Source: Echria macrotheca
Taxonomy: Eukaryota > Ascomycota > Sordariomycetes > Sordariales > Schizotheciaceae
Reading direction: 5' to 3'
Length of the DNA: 64,000 nt
Assembly: GCA_030411725.1 (NCBI GenBank)
Contig: MU839854.1
Span: forward strand, 1,670 to 65,669
Shown here: positions 44,586 to 55,738 of the stretch, one piece after another
Layout: every line of letters starts with the position of its first letter
Numbering within the stretch: the stretch's first letter is position 1
Notes under the pieces: generated by a model
Told to the model about the DNA's origin: nothing
Databases searched by the model: none
The model's input: only the letters and a program-made list of their open reading frames with translations
Made by a program: the position numbers and the translations under genes

Positions 44586-47230
44586 TAGGGCTGGCAAATT
44601 AGTTAGTAGTTATTAGTCAGTAGTCGCTGACTATAGTAGTTAGTAGTTAGCGTAGTGACTGGATACGGTAGTTAGTAGTTAAGGTGGTAATTAGACTACA
44701 GTAGTCAGTAGTCTGAGTACTAGTCAAAAAATATATTATTTTTAATTGCAAAATAATTAAAAGCCAGTGAATTTAAATCCTTATAGTAGTAAAAATATGA
44801 AACATTGTATATAAAATGCGGTAATATATTGTTAAAATAAAATTATTAGCAATTTTTAAAATTCTTAGCTTTTAAGTTACTGTGATTTATATAGCTTATA
44901 ACGTAAAACTATAAAATTACCGGCTTTTATCTTATACATAAGTAGATTTAAAAGTATATATGGTATACTTATAACATTATCTATTCTATCTATTAGCTAG
45001 TTTTATATTATTATGTAAGCTGAAGTTTTAAAATAGAATTTAAAATCCATAAGTACCAAAAGTTCCAATTAGCGTTAAATAATAATATCAATTTCCAAGA
45101 GAGGTTTGAGAGGCTAATAAGCGTATTAACTTCAAATGAAAAATAAATATATATAACTACTATTAGTATATTTTACTTAATACAAATTATCTTAAGCATT
45201 TACGTTAATTTAGAGTTTTGAGAAATACCTGGAAACTAAAGTGTATAAAAAGTTACTATCAGGTTAAAGTGGAAATATCAATTTCAAATACCCTTTCAAA
45301 AATCGACTAAGCGTAAAAACTTACAATTAAAAATACTGATAAGTAGGCTACAAATACTACTGCTTGCTGATGCTAACGCATTTTCCCTTTCTTCTATAAT
45401 TGAAATCATTATTTAAATTTTAACACTTCCTTAACTACGTATTACTATTGGAAGGTAAATATATATAAATAAAGATAGGTAATTAAATATTAAATTATTT
45501 AATTTAACTTATAATAATTATTACTTATATACTACTACTAATTATTAATTAAAAGTAACTAATAATAATTATTTAAATAGTTATTATTTTTATTTACTAA
45601 CTATTATAGTTAGCAGAATTGGCAAATTAGTCAGTAGTCATTAGTCAATAGTTACTAACTACAGTAGTTAGTAGTTAGGGTACTGACTAGACTACAGTAG
45701 TCAGTAGTTAGACTACTAACTACTATAGTCTAACTACTATAGTCTAACTACTAGTCAAATATAATATAATATTTTTATTCACAAAATAATTAAAAGCCTA
45801 TTACTACTATAGATTTAAATACTTATTTATAGTAATAATAATATACAATGTAGTATACTATATAAAAGGTAGTAATATATTTCTTATTGATTAAGAAGAG
45901 GAGCATAAGTAATTATCAAAATTATTGGCTTTTATTAAAAGCCTTTTAATTAGATAGAGTAATCGTAATTTATATGCTTTATAACGTAAAATTGAGTTTT
46001 ATCAGCCTTTGCGTTATAATTATTTAATTCTGAAAATATATACCGCATGCTTATATTACTATATATAGACCTTACCCATAAGCTAGTTGTATCTTATTAT
46101 ACAGGCCGGACTTTTAATATAGAATTTAAAATCCATAAATACGAAAAGTCGCAATTAGAGTTAAATAGCGATATCGATTTCCAGTAAGTTTCTAAAACCG
46201 TAATAAGCGTATTAACTTAAAATAAAATATATTTATATATAATTAGCACTATTATATTGTATTTAGCCTAAAAATGTTTTTACTTTTCATAACCTTACAG
46301 TCCTTACTAATAAAGATAACGATTTTAACCACTTTTTACTCTTTATTCCGGTTAGAGTAGTAATTAATGAATCTTTCTTAGGCATATAGTAGAAATATAT
46401 ATTATCTTTTATATATACAACTTATTTCGATCTTTTATATTGATTCTGAATTTTAAGAAGGAATTGGAGATCGAGGTATTTAAACAGTTGCAATTAAGTT
46501 AAAGTGGAAATACCAATTTCAAATACTCTTTTAAAATTTTACTAAGCGGAGTAACTTATAAGTAAAAACACTTATAGGTGAGCCACAACTAATACTATTT
46601 ACTAGTACTAAAATATATTACATTTTTCCATAATTAAAATTGTTATTTAACTATTTAATACTTTTTTACTGGGAGTGAGCAATTTAAATAGGTCGTAAAA
46701 AAAGCCACTCGACACATTCACTATATAATTAAATTATTAATAATGGTTAATTCAATATTTAACCCTTCAATTTGAATTATAAAAACTATTACTTATATAC
46801 TACTACTAAACTTTAATTATAAAGCGATTATTAATACCTACTTATAGTAATTATTATTTTTATTAATTTTACCTACTAACTACTATAGTCAGACTACTGA
46901 CTACAGTAGTCACAGTAGTCTAGTTAGTAGTCAAGGTACTAATTAAACTACAGTAGTCATAGTTACGGCAGTAACTAAACTACAGTAGTCAGTAGTCAGG
47001 GTACTAATTAAACTACAGTAGTCTGTAGTTTAACTAATTGCTAACCCTAATAGTTAAATTACTAACTATAGTAGTTAAAGTAATTAGTAGTTAAGGCACT
47101 AATTAAACTATAATAGTTATAGTTAAAGGAATAACTAAATTATAGTAATTAGCAGTTAGGGCGCTAATTAAACTATAATAATTAGTAATCTACCTACTAA
47201 TTCTAATAGTTTAACTAATTGCCAACTTTA
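44586..47230 (+). mobile_element. hAT family B element 1, with nested element B2
   Basis: The left end is TAGGGCTGGCAAATTAG (a RIP-altered CAGGGTTGGCAAATTAG). The right end is TTGCCAACTTTA. It is flanked by a perfect 8-bp duplication ATAGTAAA (44578-44585 and 47231-47238). Without the nested element it is ~1.2 kb, with no coding capacity. It sits inside the family-A internal segment copy 1. Confidence 0.85.
45614..47049 (+). mobile_element. hAT family B element 2, nested in B1
   Basis: It begins CAGAATTGGCAAATTAGTC and ends TTGCTAACCCTA; length 1436 bp. The flanks are ATAGTTAG (45606-45613) and ATAGTTAA (47050-47057), an 8-bp duplication with one G-to-A transition. It is non-coding, with subterminal CTACAGTAGTCAG arrays at both ends. 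Confidence 0.85.
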
Positions 47231-47270
47231 ATAGTAAATATATAATAGTAGGTATATAATAGTAAGTATA

Positions 47271-48267
47271 TAGGGTTAGGATTTAGTTTAAATTAATAGT
47301 TAATAGTTCGGACTATTAATTACGGTAGTTTAATTACCCCCTAAACTACTAGTTTAGGTAGTTTAGTTACTAGCCGGACTAGTAATTTAGTAGTTTAATT
47401 ACCCCCCTAACTAATAATCTAACTACTTTAACTACTGTAGTTAGTAGTCCGGACTAGTAGTTTACCCTTTAATAAGGTATTTTTAATATTTAATAACTAT
47501 ATAAGGCTTATTAATTAATTATTTTAATTTTTATTACTTATATAAGGTATATATTATATTAATATTAGCCAATAAAATTTGTAATTTATTTATTGGGTAT
47601 AATATGTTTTCTAGCTGGTAAGTTTTATTATCGTTTTGGCTGTTTTTAAGTGCAAAACGCTTTAAAATAAAGATATCGGCAAATTGAATTAGTAAAATAT
47701 ATATTTAACATAGCTTTTTAGTTTAGTATAAGGTTACTTCTTAGTTAGTATTTTTTACTTTTAGTTATTAGAGTTATCGGATTTATTAGAATTGAATAAA
47801 ATATAAAGTTTCTATGTCGAACCAAGTATACTTTTTCGTGTACTTGGTTTTTGAATCGTTAATTAAAAATTGAGTTTACGTAATTAAATTAAAGTAGATT
47901 TTAGATAGTATATATAGCGGTATAACATACCTCTTAGCCTTAAAATGCATTTAAAAGTGGTACGGGAATGGGGTAAAAAATATTTTTTTATGAAAAGAAA
48001 TCACTAAAATGCTTATTGTTACAAGATTCGGCTACGAGAATATCAATGAAAAAATCGGTGTTATTATATTATGCTATTACTTACTAAGTAGTAGCTTTCA
48101 TTTTTTAATATTATACTTCCTTAATTTAATAAAAGTAGTTAAAAACTAAAGTTATTATTTTAACGCGATTGTAACTTTTTATGCAAGTCGATTTCTAATT
48201 ATTCACTAAAGCTGTAATTTAGGTAATTATATTAAGACAACTTATAGGCTAGATATATAGTTATAAG
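47271..48267 (-). mobile_element. hAT family A element 2 (inverted), 5' part
   Basis: It begins TAGGGTTAGGATTTAGT, then shows the family-A subterminal array and interior in inverted order. It is interrupted at 48268 by element A3. Its far end is probably one of the degraded termini near 56584 or 56615, but no matching duplication was found. Confidence 0.65.
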
Positions 48268-51200
48268 CAGGGTTGGGATTTAGTCCGGACTAGTAGTTAT
48301 TAGTCCGGACTACTAGTTACAGTAGTCTAGTTACAGCCTGGACGACTAGTCCGGACTACTTGACTACTGTAGTCACTAATCCGGACTAGTAGTCCACCCC
48401 TTAATATAGTATTTTTAATTTTTAATTACTGTATTAGGCTTATTAATTAATTATTTAAATTATTACTACTAATGTTAGCTATATACTATATTCATATTAG
48501 CTAATAAAACTAATGATCTATTTTTTCGGCTTATTGTTACTACTTTTTACCGCTTTTACTGTATTTATTAGCCAATTTCCCCTTTGTACTTGTTATCTTT
48601 TATATAGAAAAAAGAAAGGATAATAAAAAAGCCTTAAAACTGAAATATTACGACATTAGCTTAATAAAGTAAATATCTAAGTAGCCTACTTACTTAGTAT
48701 AACGTTATTCCATATTTGGTATTTTTACCTTTTGTTATTATTACTACTAAACTTACTAAAATCGATTAAAATACGAATTTTTATTTCGAGCTAATTACTC
48801 TACTTAATGCAACTAGATTTTAAATTATTAATAAAAAATCTAGTTTAGCTAATTAACTTAAAATGGCTTTTAAGCAGGGTTGGGACATTAGTCCTTGGTT
48901 ATTAGTCCAGTAGTCCGGATTACTGTAGTCCAGTAGTTAGAATTACGGCCGTAACTAAACTACCCGGACTAGTAGTCCGGGTAGTAACTAGACTACTGGA
49001 TTAGTAGTCCGAGGGGTAACTAGATTATTTGGACTAGTAGTCTAAAAGGTGATTAGACTACCTAGACTAATAGTCCGGATTACCGGATTATTAATCCGGA
49101 TTACTAGATTACCTTAAAAAATATATTATTTTAAATTTGAAATTATTAATTTATTTTTATAAAAATAGGCTTTTTAGGCACTTTTCATATAAAACTAAAG
49201 TTTTTACTATAATATAATTGGTTTTCCAAAATAGGTTTAAGGCCTATAATAAAGCTTATAATTATATATCTGGCTTATAACTTATTATAATAGAATTACG
49301 TAAATTGTAACTTTAATTAATAATTAAAAATTAACTTGTACAAAAAGTTATAATTAGATTAAAATAATAACCTTAGTTTTTAATTGCGTTTATTAAATTG
49401 AGGAACTATAAAATTAACAAATGAAAGCTAATACTTAGTAAGTAATAGTATAATATAATAATAGTTAATTTTGCATTGATATTTTTATAGCCTATTTTTA
49501 TAATAATAAGCATTTTAGTACTTTTTTCGATAAAAAATATTTTTACTTTATTATTATATTACTTTTAAATAGATTTTAAGGTAAAGAGGTAAAGTATACT
49601 GTTATATATAGTATTCATAAGCTACTTTAATTTAATTACGTAAACTTGATTTTTAATTAACGATTTAAAATTTTGTTGTATAAAAACTTGTAATTGGCTT
49701 GAAATAAGAATTTTGTATTTTAATCGATTTTAGTAAGTTTAACTGTTATAGTAATGAAAAGTAAAAAATACTAATTAGGAAATAATTATGAACTAAATTA
49801 GTAAGGTACTTTAAATATTTTTTTACTAAGCTAATTTTGTAATATTTTTATTTTAAAGTATTTTATACTTTAAGGAGTAAGAAAATAGATAAAGCCTATT
49901 AATTAGAGAACTTATTTTAAGGAAATAAGGAAATAGGAAAATAGGAAAATACGAAATTAAGGAAAAGTAATAAATCTTAATTTTTTTCCTCCTTTTTCTC
50001 CTTTACTGTATTATTTTGGAAATTATCTTTTAGTTACTTTAAATTTTTTATTTCTTAATTTTTTAATAAAACTATCCGTTTAACCGTTTCTAGCTCCAAC
50101 TTATTTCGATTTTTAGTAATAATATTACTACTTATCGAAAATATTCTTTTTACCGGTACTAAAGTTACTAGAATTACTAAATATTTTCTTACTATTAGGC
50201 TTAAAACAAGATACTTAGAAGTATTTATTTTCCAATATTTTAAAGGTTAAATTTATTTAAAAAAAAAAGTATTAGCTTCTAAATTTAATAATAATAAAAT
50301 AAATAATAATAAAAGTTAAATATTTAAATACCTTTTTACTAACAACCAACTCACAAATATAATCAACGTATTTTAGGTTTTAACTTATAAAGATATAAAA
50401 ATCCTCTTTATCGTTTAAAGCGTTGTATATATCCTTTTATTATTTTAGAAGGTTTAAATTCAATTCCTCTTAAACCCTAAAAAAGTAAATATTAGTATTA
50501 AAAAATAAAAATTATATATATTTTACTTACTTTAAGAATTCTTCCTTTATAAGTTTATAAACTTTATATTTTATAGTAGCGTTAAAATATAAATATCCGT
50601 TTTACCTAAAAAGCTGTGTTTTAAATCGTAGATTTAAGAATATAGCGAAAAGGTATAATTTAAACCGTTTTAATCGATTTACCGATAATAGTTTCCGTAG
50701 AAAGTATTTATATAACTTTGTAATTCCACTTTAATAATTAAAGTAAAAATACTATATTACTTAACCTAAAACATAAATTAGTAAATAATATTAAAAATAT
50801 AGGGTTAAGTAATTTACTTACTAATGCTTTTTCTTTTAATACTTCGTTATTAAATTCTAAAATTAAAGTCTTAAATTTGCTATATATCTGGTAAATAAAT
50901 AGTAAGGCTTTATTAATATTAATATAGTATTTGCTTTATAGCTGGATAATAAACTTTACTAATACTGTAAATATTTTTTTAAGTTTTTAAAGTATTATCT
51001 ACTCGGTTAGCGTAAGGAATATTTTTTAATATTTTTTATTTGCAATATTTTGGTAAATATAGGTTAACGGATTTTTCAACTCAAGGGTAGATTTAATTAT
51101 ATAATAGGTAAAATTTTACCTAATAACGTTATCTATAAATAATATTAATAATTAGTAATTTAATAGAGTTAATAAATAACTTATTGAGTGGAATAACTCG

Positions 51201-51520
51201 TTTTTAAAAGTTATTTAATAAAATACTTTAATCCTTAACTTAGCGAATTTCTTCTTGTAGTAGTTTCTTCATTTCGAGAATATTTTTAACTATTATTACA
51301 ATCCTTGAAACTCGTGTAGTAAAAGCTAAAATAATTATTAGTATAAGATTAATTAATAATTAATTTAGATTTTTACTTACTATTAAATTTTAAGGTATTA
51401 AATTCCTCGTTTTAGATTTCCTCGTTTATATTATTTAATTCCATAAGCCGTAGGTTAGTAAAATAAGTAAGTTGCTTATCTAAGATAGCAGTAGATATAA
51501 ACTCTGAATATATTTACAGC

Positions 51521-52935
51521 CAGGGTTGGGACATTAGTTCTTAGTCATTAGTCCAGTAGTCCGGACTACTGTAGTCCAGTAGTCAGAATCACGGCCGTGA
51601 CTAGACTACTGGACTAGTAGTCCGGGGGGTGACTAGACTACCTGGACTCCTAGTCCGGGTAGTGACTAGACTACCCAGACTAGTAGTCTGGACTACCGGA
51701 CTACTAGTCCGGACTACTGGACTACCTCAAAAATATATTATTTGAAATTTGAAATTATTAATTTGTAATTTATTTAATATACTGTTTTTCTGACTTCACT
51801 TCCTATCAAAATAGGCTTTTTAAACACTTTGTGTATAAAACCAAAGCTTTTACTCTAATACAATTAGTTTTCCGAAATAGGTTTAAGGCCTACAGTAAAG
51901 CTTATAACTATATATCGGGCTTATCACTTATTATATTATAATTACGTAAATTGCAACCTTAATTACTAATTAGAAATTAACTCGTACAAAAAGTTACAAT
52001 TGGGTTAAAATAACAAATTTATTTTTTAACTACTTTTATTGAATCAAGGGTTAATAATATTGAAAAATGGAAGTCACTACTTAGTAAGTAATAGTAAAAT
52101 ATAATAATACCTAATTTTGCATTGATATTTTTATAACCCAATCTTGTAACATAAGCATTTTAGAGTTTTTTCCAATAAAAAAATATTTTTCGCCCTATTT
52201 CCATACTATTTTTACGTGGATTTTAGGGTTAAGAGGTAAAGTATACTGCTATATATAGTATCTAAAAGCTACCTTAAGTTAATTATATAAACTGAATTTT
52301 TAATAGCCGATTTAAAATCCGGTTGTATAAAAACTTGCAATTGGCTCGAAATAAGAACTTCGTATTTTAATCAATTCTACTGAGTCCAATAGCTATAATA
52401 ATAAAAAGTAAAAAATACTAACTAGGAAATAACTATATACTAAATTAGTAAGGTACTTTAAATATATTTTTTACTAAGCCAATTTCGTGATATTTCAATT
52501 TTAAGATATTTTGTATTCATAATATAGAAATGACAAATAAGTATAAAGTGGCAAATTTGCTTATAAATACAGGAAAAGCGGTAAAAAGTAGTAACAATAA
52601 GGTTAGTATTTAATAAGTATATTATTAATCTTATTAGCGAATATTAATATAATATATAGCCTATATTAGTAATAATAATTAAAATAATTAATTAATAAGC
52701 CTAATATAGTAATTAAAAATTAGAAATACTATATTAAGGGGTGGACTACTAGTCCGGACTAGTGACTACCAGTAGTCAAGTAGTCAGACTACTAGTCCAG
52801 GGCGTGACTAGACTACTGGACTAGTAGTCCGGGTAGTGACTAGACTAGCCGGACTAGTAGTCCGAGGGGTAACTAGACTACTGTGACTAGTAGTCCGGAC
52901 TACTGACTACTAGTTTAGACTAAATCCCAACCCTG
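51521..52935 (+). mobile_element. hAT family A element 5, 1.4-kb non-autonomous derivative nested in A4
   Basis: It begins CAGGGTTGGGACATTAG and ends CTAAATCCCAACCCTG; 1415 bp. A perfect TTTACAGC duplication (51513-51520 and 52936-52943) flanks it, and copy 1 preserves the empty site TTTACGGC at 43106. It retains many CG-containing ACTAGTAGTCCGG repeats at both ends, so it is less eroded than its host. Confidence 0.92.
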
Positions 52936-53428
52936 TTTACAGCTATTAAATTAAAAATATAAGTAACGTAGCGGATATTGTATTTAAATTTCGGATTAAG
53001 CCTTTCAAATTCCAAACGAAAGGTATTGTTATTAAATGTATTACTACGGGTAATATTAATTGATTAGGTTAATAATTAAATATTACTATAATAAACTTAA
53101 TAGTAAATATAACTTACGTTAAAATTATATTTATATAATCGATAAATAAAGCTTAATAACTTTTAAAAATTCGTCGTAAATATATAAACCGGTATAACTA
53201 TCTGAAATATTTTCGAAGGCTAAAAGTATTATTAGTAAAAACTATTAATAAAAAAGTATAATTTACCTAATAGCTTATAAATTAATTTAAAATTTATGTT
53301 AATATAGTTAATAATTATTCCTAAATGGCCATTTCGGGCTTTTAAAGTCCAGATATCGAAAATTAAGCAAAAAGTGCCGAGTGATTCGATATTCGCTTTT
53401 AACTTAGTATTAAGTACTGAAAAACTTA

Positions 53429-54230
53429 TTATGTAATTAATAAAATTACTAACCTATTAAAATAAAGTAGTAAATCTCGAAAACATTTAGAATTTACGGC
53501 GTTAAAAGATAGGTTATTTTCGATAAGGAAAGTCAAAACCTTTAATAAGGCTTCTTTCTTATTAAAATCGGAAACGGTATTAGTACGTACTCTTTTTGCC
53601 AAAACTAGCCTAAAAGAATCCAAATCCAAGCTTGCTATAGTTGTTTCTATTATTATAATTAGTATTAATAAAGCTAATAGTATAATAGCTAATAAAATTA
53701 ATAATATAATAGGTAATAAATAATAATTTACTTTTACTTTTTATAGATTTTAACTTTTCGTTATAAGTAATTAAAGGGTGCTGTTTTTTATAGTGCCGTA
53801 AATAATTTGAAGTTTTAAACCCCTTTATAATATCTGTTGCTTTCCAACTATATTTATTTAACTATTAGTATTAAAAATATAATATTAAAAATTAATACTT
53901 ACGTAGTATACTAAACTAATACCTGTTTATCCTTTAGGGGATTATTAGGTAGTAAAGTACGTGTAAATAAGCCGTATTTAATAACGTAGGCAGTAAATTT
54001 AAAATTAGGTTCCAATTTATAATCCGGCTAGTTGTATGGTAAAGAGGATATATTAGTTGTTAAATTACTACTGGTTGTATTAGTAGTATCTTGTTGGTTG
54101 GAAGGTGGAAGGCTGGAAGCAGCTTTAGAAGTAACTTTACTACTAAAAATAGAATCCTTAGAATAGGAAGATATTATATATATAAGGTGAAAGGGTGGCT
54201 TGTAAGATAAGAATAAGTATATAATAATAG
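53429..54230 (-). pseudogene. hAT transposase remnants (copy 2)
   Basis: Two minus-strand stretches remain readable. One at 54180-53930 gives SYSKDSIFSSKVTSKAASS, then LTTNISSLPYN, then PDYKLEPNFKFTAYV and KYGLFTRTLLPNNPLKDKQ. This is reminiscent of the region just before and into the BED-type finger of fungal hAT transposases. The other, at 53629-53429, gives LDLDSFRLVLAKRV and ALLKVLTFLIENNLSFNAV, then CFRDLLLYFN. This matches the conserved 'I-x-x-N-x-x-F-x-x-V-x-x-x-x-F-R' core preceding the catalytic domain. Copy 1 (43757-43939) has the same core. All copies are broken by stops and shifts. The remainder of the gene should run towards ~50.1 kb but is too degraded to read. Confidence 0.7.
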
Positions 54231-54349
54231 GTTGTAATAGTAGGTTGTGATAATAGGTTGTGATAATAAGTATGTGATTGTAGGTTGTGATAATTCTGAA
54301 AGTGAAGTTTATCTTCGAGGTGACCGAGGGCCCTTTATATATTTAAAAA

Positions 54350-54712
54350 GAGCAGGGCTCGTCATATCAGATGTCGCCCCACTTTTGGCGCCTCGCTGGT
54401 TGAGTTAATTGAACTACCTTGCCACTGCTGCCAGCACTTGCGACCACAACAGGCTCAAAGCGTTCGAATCCGCTGTTTCTGCTATAATGGCTGCTGAAGT
54501 GATGATGGCGTTGCGCGGGTGTGCAGGTTGAAGGATCGTGGTGGTTGTGGTGGTGGTCGATTGATGGCCATGTCGCGATGTGCGGGGCGGCACTGCAGAT
54601 GTAGTAGATGTATCTTTTTGGGGGTGGTCTTTGCTAGGGTTAGGGTTTTGTATAGAGAAAGTCTTTTTTACAGTGGAAAGAGACTTTTCCTACAGTAGGA
54701 CGAGCCCTCCTC
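54350..54712. mobile_element. 363-bp MITE, GC-balanced, nested in A4
   Basis: Terminal inverted repeats are GAGCAGGGCTCGTC and GACGAGCCCTCCTC (13 of 14 match). A perfect 8-bp TTTAAAAA duplication flanks it (54342-54349 and 54713-54720). The paralogue at ~63170 lacks it (TTTAAAAATGGAATTTC). It has no coding capacity. Its base composition is about half G+C, unlike everything around it, so it either inserted after RIP or is too short to trigger it. It contains a GGTGGTTGTGG-type run and two TTAGGG-like units near 54640. Confidence 0.88.
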
Positions 54713-55738
54713 TTTAAAAAAGAGGAATTTCTAATATTTCTACAGCTTTCCAATAAGGTAAAATAAGTAGTAGTAACTTATTATATGACTTATTTGTATT
54801 ATAAATTTAAATATTAAGTTATTTTGCTATTATAAGTTACTTTGGATTTTTAATCCTAGATTTGAAATCCGAAAATTCCAAATCGTCGATTTGGCTCGAT
54901 TTGTTACTTCGGAATTCCGGAACCTTTTAAAATCTTTACCAATATAATTACTAATAACTAAAATAATAATAAGATAATAGGTAAAATATTTATATTTAAT
55001 GCCTAAAGGTTATTATGTAGTTATTATTATATTAGGAAATATTTGGATTTATAAGCAATTTTTAAGTTATAAGTTATTTAGAAAATATAAGTTATATTTG
55101 ATTTGCTTTTACCAGTTTCCAGAGGCTTTTAGCATATTTTAGCACTTTATTTACTTATTAATAATAAAATTACTACGTAATAAGTATTATTAATAATATT
55201 ATTAGTAATAAATAATTATTACATAATCATTACCCTATAGAGTAATATTTAGTTTTCTAGTAAATTTTGTTATTATTTGTTATCTTTGGATTTATAATAC
55301 AAAAATGACAAATAAGTAGAAAGTGGCAAATTTGCTTATAAATACAGGAAAAGCAGTAAAAAGTAGTAATAATAAGCTTAATAAATATATTATTAATCCT
55401 ATTAGCTGGTATTACTTTAATATATAGCTTATATTAGTAATAATAATTAAAATAATTAATTAATAAGCCTAATATAGTAATTAAAAATTAAAAATAATAT
55501 ATTAAGGGGTAGACTACTAGTCCGGATTAGTAACTACTAGTAGTCAAGTAGTTGGATTACTAGTCCGGGGGCGGTGATTAAACTACTGGACTAGTAGTCT
55601 GGGTAGTAATCAGACTACTTGGACTAGTAATCCGGCTAGTAACTAAACTACCCGGATTAGTAATTTAGGGGGTAATTAAATTACTGTGATTAGTAGTCCA
55701 AACTACTGACTACTAGTCTAAATTAAATCCCAACCCTG

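Larger units (their letters stand above)
48875..55738 (+). mobile_element. Large hAT family A element 4 (former autonomous copy)
   Basis: It begins CAGGGTTGGGACATTAGTCC and ends TAAATCCCAACCCTG, flanked by a perfect CTTTTAAG duplication (48867-48874 and 55739-55746). Its 6864 bp include nested element A5 (1415 bp) and a 363-bp element, so the original was ~5.07 kb. It carries the minus-strand remnants of a hAT transposase. Its outer ~1.2 kb (left) and ~0.4 kb (right) are shared with the short elements, making those internal-deletion derivatives. It lies inside element A3. The unoccupied target is recognisable in the paralogue at ~58690 (GGCTTTTAACTAG). Confidence 0.88.

Noticed and set aside
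44319..44597. 92-codon hydrophobic minus-strand frame as a membrane protein gene
   Set aside because: The hydrophobic first half is translated AT-rich transposon DNA (ATA/TAT codons) beyond the transposase start. The rest is the Ser-rich N-terminus of the hAT transposase remnant.
54630..54650. Telomere or internal telomeric array
   Set aside because: Only two TTAGGG-like units occur, inside a 363-bp MITE. This is far too short to mark a telomere.
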